A stretch of DNA of 20,753 bases, taken from contig JACJZW010000018.1 of NCBI GenBank assembly GCA_020635355.1, forward strand, positions 1 to 20,753. The letters are read 5' to 3'. How positions within the stretch are numbered: position 1 is the first letter of the stretch; the number at the start of each line of letters is the position of its first letter. The notes below the pieces were generated by a model. That model had not been told where the DNA came from. It did no database searches and was given only the letters and a program-made list of their open reading frames with translations. A program made the position numbers and the translations under genes. This stretch comes from Flavobacteriales bacterium. Lineage in GTDB: Bacteria > Bacteroidota > Bacteroidia > NS11-12g > UBA9320. This document shows positions 15,617 to 20,753 of this stretch, piece after piece.

Positions 15617-17353
15617 CTACTTTGAGATCACGATTCGAATGGGTGAGAATCGCTCGTCCTTAAATCTCAACAGGTATAGCCCGTTTTGAAGAGAAGATAC
15701 ATCCAGTTGATGGGAGAGTGTGCCGCTTTGCGTCAATATTCCATTGATCGTATAAAGTTCATATTCACCACCCCAAACCTCTGGATTTGACAGGTGAAGA
15801 ATGCCGGAAGTTGGATTCGGATATATGGACGTATGCCGGGTAGGACTGGAAATCCCACCGGTTTTGAAGTTGAGATCGTAGTGCACCACAAACAAATCGT
15901 TATCCCATTTCGGAAGTGGGCCGGTTGAATCGGTTTGGAGTAGGTAGTCGTTTTCAGATGGGTCAGCATCAAACTGATTGTTAAAGGTCCCAAAGGCAAC
16001 CACACCGGGTCCGAGCAGTTCTATTCCCGCTTGCTTTTCATTGGACGATTCTCCGTCGGCCAGCCAAGCGTTTTCAAAACTTCCGTCCACATTGTATTGA
16101 ACGAAGCAAAGTCCTACGCCAAAGTCCTTTGTGCGGATCATAAAGGTATCGGAGCTCCCATCAAAATCGGCTTGTCCGGACATTTCGCCGTAGGCCACGA
16201 GATGGTCGTCTTTTAAAACCATGTCGTAGAGATTTACATCAGCACTTCGGTTTTTGGGAATGGCCTCGTGACCGCCCATGTCCTGAACCCATTGGATTTC
16301 TCCGTCCTTGTTGTACATGATGATAAAACCATCGGGCGATTGACTACCGTTATACGTTCCGGCTTCCCGAACAAATTTTCCGGGATTATCATCCGGATCA
16401 AAATCGGTGTTCCATGTAAAATAACCGGAGGCGTAAATGTTGTTTTTATCGTCACACACAATGGATCGAATGGCATCCCATCCGCCAGGCTGACCGTTGT
16501 CGATATCACCAAAAACCTTATGCCATTTGTATTCGAAGCTGGCCGAATAGACAGCAATCACCGCATCGTAAGAATGATGAGAAGTGTCCAGGTTGGTGCC
16601 TCCCTTCAGATCAAGGTTCATGGCTCCATCCACCATGGCGCCTACAACAATATCGTCCTGACTGGTGATGCCCAGGGCAACAGCCGTGGAGAACGAAGCG
16701 GGCGTGGCTACCGAGTAAGCACCGATCACTTTACCATCGGCAGAAATCTCAACCAGAAACACACCTTGATTTAGTTCCACTGTTGAGCCATTTTCCAGCG
16801 TGGCGGTGGCACTGTTTTGACTTCGTCCCAGGATTACGACGTTTCCGTTGCTTTTGATCGCCATGTGCGAAGGTTGCGCGTTGGTTGAGGTATGAGCTAC
16901 CCATTGTAGATTTCCATCCTTGTCGAGTTTCTGAACAAAGGCATCCAGTCCCGCAGCTGTAATATCCGATTTGCCCGAACCGGGGTCAAAATCGAGCGTA
17001 CCGGAAAAGAAACCGGACGTGAACAGATTTCCGGATGGATCCATGATCATGGTACTCACACGTTGGTTGCTTCCACCTCCCGGCTGTTCCACCACCCATT
17101 TGATGTTGGCGTCTTTGTCGTATCGGGAAATGAAGCACTTTTTTGCATTGTAATCCGTATGGTGGTTTTTGAGGTCCACGCTGAAGTTGTTGACGATGGT
17201 TCCACAAACGGCAAATTCACTGCCGTTGGATGCCATGGAGCCGGCCATGTCCTGAATGTTTGAGTTGGTAAAGGCATACGCCCATTCCAGTTTTTGAGCT
17301 GATGAAGTGAGCATCAACATACTTAGAACGAAGGTGTAAATGATGTATCGCAT
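15617..17353 (-). CDS. T9SS-secreted SBBP-repeat (beta-propeller) protein
   Basis: This is a 578-residue secreted protein. The signal peptide covers residues 1-19, with likely cleavage A19/Q20. The body consists of SBBP-type repeats seen in Bacteroidota secreted proteins, with the recurring theme 'W..., DxxGN.y.sG.F.G..DFDP..., D.F..kyd.dG...W'. Examples are MDPSGNLFTSGFFSGTLDFD, DFDPDDNPG and YNKDGEIQWVQDMGG. These probably fold as a propeller. The last 72 residues (from about 507) are a type A T9SS sorting domain: the YPNPTSG motif, a central ELYTINGI strand, and the LQNGLYLLRF motif followed by a basic end. The protein is thus exported by Sec, then moved across the outer membrane by the type IX system and probably left on the surface or released. 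The partner or ligand is unknown. Confidence 0.92.
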   Translation of the reverse strand: MRYIIYTFVLSMLMLTSSAQKLEWAYAFTNSNIQDMAGSMASNGSEFAVCGTIVNNFSVDLKNHHTDYNAKKCFISRYDKDANIKWVVEQPGGGSNQRVSTMIMDPSGNLFTSGFFSGTLDFDPGSGKSDITAAGLDAFVQKLDKDGNLQWVAHTSTNAQPSHMAIKSNGNVVILGRSQNSATATLENGSTVELNQGVFLVEISADGKVIGAYSVATPASFSTAVALGITSQDDIVVGAMVDGAMNLDLKGGTNLDTSHHSYDAVIAVYSASFEYKWHKVFGDIDNGQPGGWDAIRSIVCDDKNNIYASGYFTWNTDFDPDDNPGKFVREAGTYNGSQSPDGFIIMYNKDGEIQWVQDMGGHEAIPKNRSADVNLYDMVLKDDHLVAYGEMSGQADFDGSSDTFMIRTKDFGVGLCFVQYNVDGSFENAWLADGESSNEKQAGIELLGPGVVAFGTFNNQFDADPSENDYLLQTDSTGPLPKWDNDLFVVHYDLNFKTGGISSPTRHTSIYPNPTSGILHLSNPEVWGGEYELYTINGILTQSGTLSHQLDVSSLQNGLYLLRFKDERFSPIRIVISK

Positions 17354-17369
17354 AGGTCATGGATTTGAC

Positions 17370-17377
17370 CAAAGATA
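17370..17377 (-). promoter_or_regulatory. Probable Bacteroidota promoter -7 element for the T9SS protein
   Basis: The minus strand reads TATCTTTG, an exact TAnnTTTG match, 16 bases before the ATG at 17353. A weak -33-like TTTA (17396-17399) lies 18 bases further upstream, near the normal spacing. The resulting leader would be about 10 bases. It fits independent transcription of the secreted SBBP protein from the methyltransferase gene ahead of it. Confidence 0.5.
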
Positions 17378-17418
17378 CAGGTAATCAAGAAATGGTAAAT
17401 GGAGAGGTCTCTTATATG

Positions 17419-18030
17419 CTAGGCCTTCCGGCCGAAGTATCGCACTACATGTCCGGTGCCCACATGATAGACACCTTCGTTGAGATTGATTTCTGATTCT
17501 GCAAGCAATTTGGTTGATAGATCCGCGAAGTCTGCGGCAATATCATCACTGGAATACAAAAGGTCTTCCACAGCCGGACCGCCCACGTCCGGGTTGCGCT
17601 CCCGGTAATACAAATGCGATTTGCTAAACGCTTCCAGAATGATTATCCCACCGGGTTTCAGGCATTGAATCATTCGCTGATGATTGATCCTACGGCGGGC
17701 CTCCGGCATGTGCGCATAAATCAGCCCGATGGCATCAAAGGATTCCTCGGGATAGTTCATTTCCATAAAGGTGTGCACATGGTAATCGATGCTAACCGAC
17801 AACTCAGTGGCGAGTGCCAGGGCTTTTTCTTTACCGGCATCACTTTGATCAAAACACGTTACCTCCCAGCCCAGTTGTGCCGCATAAACGGCATTTCTGC
17901 CTTCACCTTCCGCAGGAAAAAGTATGCGTCCTGGGGGAAGTTGACTGAGGTGTTCGGCCAAAAAAACATTGGGTAATTTGCCGTAGGCGTAAGCGGTTTG
18001 CTGATATCGCTCATTCCAGAATTCCTTCAT
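17419..18030 (-). CDS. Class I SAM-dependent methyltransferase, TehB-like
   Basis: This is a 203-residue cytoplasmic methyltransferase. It opens with the FWNERY motif (4-9) common to TehB-like and related enzymes. SAM motif I is the variant FPAEGEGRNAVY (38-49), followed by VTCFDQSD (57-64) at the end of strand 2, FDAIGLIYAHMP in the strand 4 region and LKPGGIIILEAFS after it. The EGEGRN form of motif I is typical of a bacterial subgroup annotated broadly as class I methyltransferase or tellurite-resistance-like; tellurite resistance should not be assumed. The ATG overlaps the stop of the 58-residue protein by 4 bases (ATGA), so the two are probably translationally coupled. The substrate is unknown. 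Confidence 0.88.
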   Translation of the reverse strand: MKEFWNERYQQTAYAYGKLPNVFLAEHLSQLPPGRILFPAEGEGRNAVYAAQLGWEVTCFDQSDAGKEKALALATELSVSIDYHVHTFMEMNYPEESFDAIGLIYAHMPEARRRINHQRMIQCLKPGGIIILEAFSKSHLYYRERNPDVGGPAVEDLLYSSDDIAADFADLSTKLLAESEINLNEGVYHVGTGHVVRYFGRKA

Positions 18031-18203
18031 TGTCCGGTGATTCGTTCTATTTCATCTTCAATGTTCTGAGCCTGGGAATAGAGTTCATCTGCTGCTTTCC
18101 GATCGGTTCGAGACAATTGAAAAGCCTGTTCAAGCAGTTTTGAACGCTTTCGTTCCAACTTCTTTACATTCTTTGACGGTGTAAAAATATCCCAAATTGA
18201 CAT
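18027..18203 (-). CDS. Small helical protein, Lacal_2735-like (58 aa)
   Basis: This is a short gene encoding 58 residues, from ATG at 18203 to TGA at 18027. The product is highly charged and almost entirely helical after a short WDIFTP start (4-9): a basic helix (KKLERKRSKLLEQAFQLS, 14-31) and then an acidic one (KAADELYSQAQNIEDEIE, 36-53). The length, the two-helix layout and the 'L.EA..LS..NRK.AD..Y..A..I...I' pattern resemble the Lacal_2735 family of small Bacteroidota proteins; this match is from memory. It sits between tspO (31 bases) and the methyltransferase (4-base overlap), and fills a gap that would otherwise look empty. No function is known. Confidence 0.75.
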   Translation of the reverse strand: MSIWDIFTPSKNVKKLERKRSKLLEQAFQLSRTDRKAADELYSQAQNIEDEIERITGQ

Positions 18204-18234
18204 GCTAAGCAGAACAAGCTTTTGCGGATTTGGT

Positions 18235-18699
18235 TCAATTGTTCAGGGCGATGTACGCATTGAGGGAGAGGGCGATGCACAACCACAGCACATACGGGGT
18301 TAGCAGATAGGTGAAGCCTTTAAGAATTGAGAAGTACTGGTAGCCCAAATGACCAATTACCAACAGCAGCGCGAGTAAAATCAACAAGCCGGGCAGCACG
18401 AAGTGCGCACCAAAGAATACTGGATTCCAGGCCACATTGAGCAACCAGGCTAGTGCTATCCAACCAATCAAAGGAGTGCGATTGGTGTGCGCCATCCAAA
18501 GTTTACCGAGGTAGATGCTGAAACAAATCATAATGATGAACCAGGCGACACCAAAGACCCAACCCGGTGGCGTCCATGGAGCCTTGGCCAGCTGTTGATA
18601 CCACGTTGACGGCACCCCTTTGCCGGTGTACAGGCCGCCAATGGCGAGCCCGCCAAAGTTGATGATTAAAAAGATGACATGGGTGAACCAGGTTTTCAT
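18235..18699 (-). CDS. tspO: TspO/MBR family membrane protein
   Basis: This is a 154-residue, five-helix, tryptophan-rich membrane protein of the TspO/MBR (translocator protein, peripheral benzodiazepine receptor) family, at the family's standard length. The diagnostic features are W33, the A-P-W-T-P-P loop (40-45) with F49-G50 and W53 after it, N88-x2-W91-N92-P93-x-F95-F96 in helix 3, and the closing helix with PYVLWLCIALSLNAYIALNN. Bacterial members bind porphyrins and haem-pathway intermediates and are linked to stress and photo-oxidative responses; the exact role here is not shown. The ATG overlaps the stop of the TfoX-like gene by 4 bases, so co-expression is likely. Confidence 0.95.
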   Translation of the reverse strand: MKTWFTHVIFLIINFGGLAIGGLYTGKGVPSTWYQQLAKAPWTPPGWVFGVAWFIIMICFSIYLGKLWMAHTNRTPLIGWIALAWLLNVAWNPVFFGAHFVLPGLLILLALLLVIGHLGYQYFSILKGFTYLLTPYVLWLCIALSLNAYIALNN

Positions 18700-19022
18700 T
18701 TAGGCGGAAGTGAGTGCACAAAGGTGTAGGCGTCTTTCAGCAGCGAAATGACTCTTTTATCGTCCTCCAAAAGAGCAGAGCTCAAACACACATAATCGCG
18801 CATCACGGCGCCGTGTGATCGAAATTCAGTGAGCCCGTCCACATCACGCAACTTATTTTGCTGATCTTTCGGTAATCGAATTCCAATTTCGCCATCCTTA
18901 TTTACCAGAGAAAACATATAACCATTGGAGGAAGTATAGGGCATGGTTTTGCCTTTGCGTTCCAGTCCGGCAGCGGCTACCAGTTCGTCATATCGTTTCA
19001 ATTGTGAGTTGTAATCCGGCAT
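18696..19022 (-). CDS. Small TfoX/Sxy N-domain-like protein
   Basis: This is a 108-residue soluble protein from the ATG at 19022; a TTG two codons earlier overlaps the previous stop but is less likely. The pattern fits the TfoX N-terminal domain: a basic K-x-M region, a G-Y-M-F-S-L-V strand (about 34-40), an acidic turn (NKDGE), a strand IGIRLP, an F..HGAVM..YV strand pair (about 67-78) and a closing helix ending in SLPPK. E. coli TfoX/Sxy regulates competence genes, but stand-alone domains in Bacteroidota have no proven role. It lacks a DNA-binding motif that I can see. It lies in a tight run between a lipoprotein and tspO. The family call is moderate. Confidence 0.65.
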   Translation of the reverse strand: MPDYNSQLKRYDELVAAAGLERKGKTMPYTSSNGYMFSLVNKDGEIGIRLPKDQQNKLRDVDGLTEFRSHGAVMRDYVCLSSALLEDDKRVISLLKDAYTFVHSLPPK

Positions 19023-19024
19023 GA

Positions 19025-19561
19025 TCAAGACATCGTTTTAGCATAAAGTATGAGCGCCAGTAAGACCACGAACACAACAAAAATTAATAGGCCGATGGTC
19101 AAAACCTGGAGGTCGGTCAGGTAGAAGAGGAGTGCCATGATTAATAAGGACAGAATGAGGAAAAGCATGATGGAACCAAATCCGGATGCTTCCTTGGGCC
19201 GATGCACCTGTTTCGCGGTTTTATGTGATGGTGTACGGGCTGATTTCCGCACGAAGCGAAACGCCTGAACCATATTTTTAAGGTGTTGTGTCAACAGCCC
19301 TGTAGCTGTTGGATGGACATCAGGGAAGGTTGAATTCAGAATGAGATTCGTGTCTTTGCTCGCCTGTTCCAAATGCTCGTTGATTTGTTCAACTGATTCC
19401 TTGGCAGTTGGTGTGGCGGTTGAATGAATTCGCTGATTTGCCGTTTGATGGATGCTGGATTTTGACGTTCGATGAAAGCCGGTCAGATGACGATACCGAG
19501 CTCCGGAACAACTGCTGAGGAGCACCAGGAGGACAAGACATTGAATCGCGTACTTGAACAT
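19025..19561 (-). CDS. Lipoprotein with C-terminal two-helix membrane hairpin (paralogue 1)
   Basis: This is a 178-residue lipoprotein from ATG at 19561. A lipoprotein signal peptide ends in the lipobox L15-S-S-C18, so C18 would be lipidated. The start is supported by the neighbour upstream, which has its lipid cysteine at the same position, followed by the same S-[SG]-A-R-Y-x-H. Open frame continues 24 bases further up to a TTG, but that would spoil the signal peptide. The middle is polar and rich in Thr, Ser and His. Two hydrophobic helices follow near the C-terminus (about 127-145 and 151-172). The gene begins one base after the stop of its paralogue. The function is unknown. Confidence 0.78.
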   Translation of the reverse strand: MFKYAIQCLVLLVLLSSCSGARYRHLTGFHRTSKSSIHQTANQRIHSTATPTAKESVEQINEHLEQASKDTNLILNSTFPDVHPTATGLLTQHLKNMVQAFRFVRKSARTPSHKTAKQVHRPKEASGFGSIMLFLILSLLIMALLFYLTDLQVLTIGLLIFVVFVVLLALILYAKTMS

Positions 19562-19562
19562 A

Positions 19563-20090
19563 TCAGCCAGCAATAGCATAGGCAATTAAGCCAATAATGG
19601 CGAGAAGTCCGAAAAAATAGATAAGTGCCCAGGCTGCGCCGGTTTGGCCAATGGCGAACATCAGGGCAATGGCAATACCCAAAATTATAATGCACACCCA
19701 CATGGCCCCGATAACATCATTGGCGCGGGTAGGCTTCTTTGCCACGTTGGATGAAGGGATTTTGGAGTGTTTGCGTAGGTACTGAAACGGACCGGAATGC
19801 GGATACACTACACGAACCTTTCGCGAGGTTTCCGGCATTGTTTTGTGGAGATTTTGTACAGGTGGGTGGAGGCATTCAACGGAAGAATCTCTTACGATCT
19901 CTTGATACACGAGGGTTGATTCCATGATGGTATCCCGGACAATTTTTTGGCTAGTCGCATTCCGGACTTTGATAGGCATCGTTGCGTGATGGGTAGCATG
20001 TACCCGTCTGGTTCTATGTCCGTACCGGGCGCTGGAACAGGCACTCAACAGAAGCAGCATCACGAATGTGACGGGAATCAATTGTCTCAT
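19563..20090 (-). CDS. Lipoprotein with C-terminal two-helix membrane hairpin (paralogue 2)
   Basis: This is a 175-residue lipoprotein. The signal peptide ends in the lipobox L15-S-A-C18, followed by SSARYGHRTR. The middle is basic and His-rich (RRVHATHHAT near 28-37). Two membrane helices fill the C-terminus (about 124-148 and 152-173), joined by a short GQTGAAW turn. The order lipid anchor, polar linker and membrane hairpin is shared with the next gene, and both keep C18-S-x-A-R-Y-x-H at identical positions, so the two are tandem paralogues. It is the first gene of the tight run leading to tspO. A degenerate promoter-like TATTTTCG sits a few bases before its ATG. No function is known. Confidence 0.78.
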   Translation of the reverse strand: MRQLIPVTFVMLLLLSACSSARYGHRTRRVHATHHATMPIKVRNATSQKIVRDTIMESTLVYQEIVRDSSVECLHPPVQNLHKTMPETSRKVRVVYPHSGPFQYLRKHSKIPSSNVAKKPTRANDVIGAMWVCIIILGIAIALMFAIGQTGAAWALIYFFGLLAIIGLIAYAIAG

Positions 20091-20211
20091 GATCCCGAAA
20101 ATATGGGTTTAAGTTGAATTTCGATGAAGGTGGAAGGTGTCGGGCAAAAATGATTGAACGGTTGAGCAATGATCCTCGTCTGCTGTTTGTACGGAGGAGA
20201 ATTGGCCTGAA
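20091..20211. other. Intergenic gap between endopeptidase and lipoprotein genes
   Basis: These 121 bases contain no gene and no strong hairpin with a T-run. The only promoter-like string is a one-mismatch TAnnTTTG form (TATTTTCG on the minus strand, 20096-20103), very close to the next ATG. It is the longest gap in the right half of the window and so the likely place where transcription of the lipoprotein run begins. Confidence 0.4.
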
Positions 20212-20753
20212 CTAATGTTTGATCACCTCAAAGTCGAGGTGGATATGATCGTCGTGCAGGTCGTTAACGATGGGTTCCAGGTGTTGCACCACATAGACGC
20301 CCGATTGTTTGAGGACAGTTCCATATCCCGAGCGGAATAATTCATCTTTCAGGTGGGTATTGATGATGACCTTCTTCAGTTTTAATCCCTGTTTTGAGGC
20401 CTGTTTGTGAATGGTTAGGATGAGTAGGGCCAGGTTGTCGAAATCGATGTGGACGGCGGTGTCATTGGACCACCTACCGTTCTGGTCGAAATCCAACAGA
20501 TAATGCGACGCCCCTAACTGGTCCAGCTCTGTGAAGGGCTCATTATTCTTCTGTAACGGCATCATGAGATCCACGCTTAAGCCATTTTGGTGGGTTCGGT
20601 GTGGCTTGATTGGGCCTCCGTGCTGATTGGAAAGTTCCATCACTCCAAATCGAATGCCCGGAGCCAGGGTGTCCAACTCTTCAAAGGATTTGATCAAGGT
20701 TGATTTAAGTTGTTCATGACACCATGCACGGGAATTTACGTAACTGGACGAAT
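20212..20753 (-). CDS. MepA-like penicillin-insensitive murein endopeptidase (partial, 5' end cut)
   Basis: This is the C-terminal part (about 179 codons) of a periplasmic murein endopeptidase of the MepA (M74, LAS metallopeptidase) type, which cuts D-Ala-to-diamino-acid peptide cross-links. Zinc-site motifs are clear: PHRTHQNGLSVDLMMP supplies H-x2-H-x-x-G-x2-V-D, and HDDHIHLDFE near the C-terminus supplies the last His ligand. The family context GGPIKPHRTHQ also matches. A TTG at 20697 could be taken as a start, but the frame stays open through all 56 bases to the window edge, and the extra residues (YVNSRAWCHEQLKSTL) fit the family's N-terminal helix, so the real start lies outside the window. 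It remodels peptidoglycan and appears unrelated to the operon downstream. Confidence 0.85.
   Translation of the reverse strand, partial: SSSYVNSRAWCHEQLKSTLIKSFEELDTLAPGIRFGVMELSNQHGGPIKPHRTHQNGLSVDLMMPLQKNNEPFTELDQLGASHYLLDFDQNGRWSNDTAVHIDFDNLALLILTIHKQASKQGLKLKKVIINTHLKDELFRSGYGTVLKQSGVYVVQHLEPIVNDLHDDHIHLDFEVIKH

Noticed and set aside
17419..18030. Calling the methyltransferase a tellurite-resistance gene
   Set aside because: TehB-like motifs are shared by many class I methyltransferases; no tellurite-specific neighbour is present.
20695..20697. TTG as the start of the murein endopeptidase
   Set aside because: The frame continues to the window edge and the extra residues fit the family, so the gene is cut by the window and the true start is not visible.

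Overview
The window is a stretch of a Bacteroidota chromosome, probably from the Flavobacteriales side of the phylum. The signs are: a complete type IX secretion (T9SS) C-terminal sorting domain on one protein; four signal peptides that are each cleaved just before a glutamine (the 'Q-rule' of this phylum); two good matches to the TAnnTTTG promoter element; few Shine-Dalgarno sequences; and a small Lacal_2735-like protein. All supported genes lie on the minus strand, so the window reads from right to left. No RNA gene, transposase or CRISPR array was seen.

Right end (about 20753 down to 17419): a MepA-type murein endopeptidase cut by the window edge, then a tight run of two paralogous lipoproteins with C-terminal membrane hairpins, a small TfoX-like protein, a TspO/MBR protein, a 58-residue helical protein and a class I methyltransferase. 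Most neighbours here overlap by 4 bases or are separated by only a few, so they are probably co-transcribed.

Middle (17353 to 13844): a T9SS-secreted SBBP-repeat protein with its own promoter-like element, a membrane-anchored flavodoxin-fold protein without an FMN loop, and a pair of small unrecognised membrane proteins.

Centre and left (13750 to 2103): the most unusual part. Four genes are packed stop-to-start: an outer-membrane beta-barrel (573 aa), a giant exported protein (2432 aa), an exported multi-FN3 protein (672 aa) and a CDP-alcohol phosphatidyltransferase (203 aa). The giant protein has two long coiled-coil blocks. Each has a break near its middle and flanks that look like pieces of one Ig-like domain, which suggests two antiparallel coiled-coil hairpins rising from a beta-sandwich, followed by a flexible linker and about 800 residues of beta-rich sequence. 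It starts with TTG. I know of no described system with this composition; a cell-envelope or surface machine, possibly linked to phospholipids, is an inference.

Left end (1984 to 472): a caffeoyl-CoA-type O-methyltransferase overlapping a GyrI-like small-molecule-binding protein, then a small membrane protein. Bases 1-471 hold no gene that I can support.
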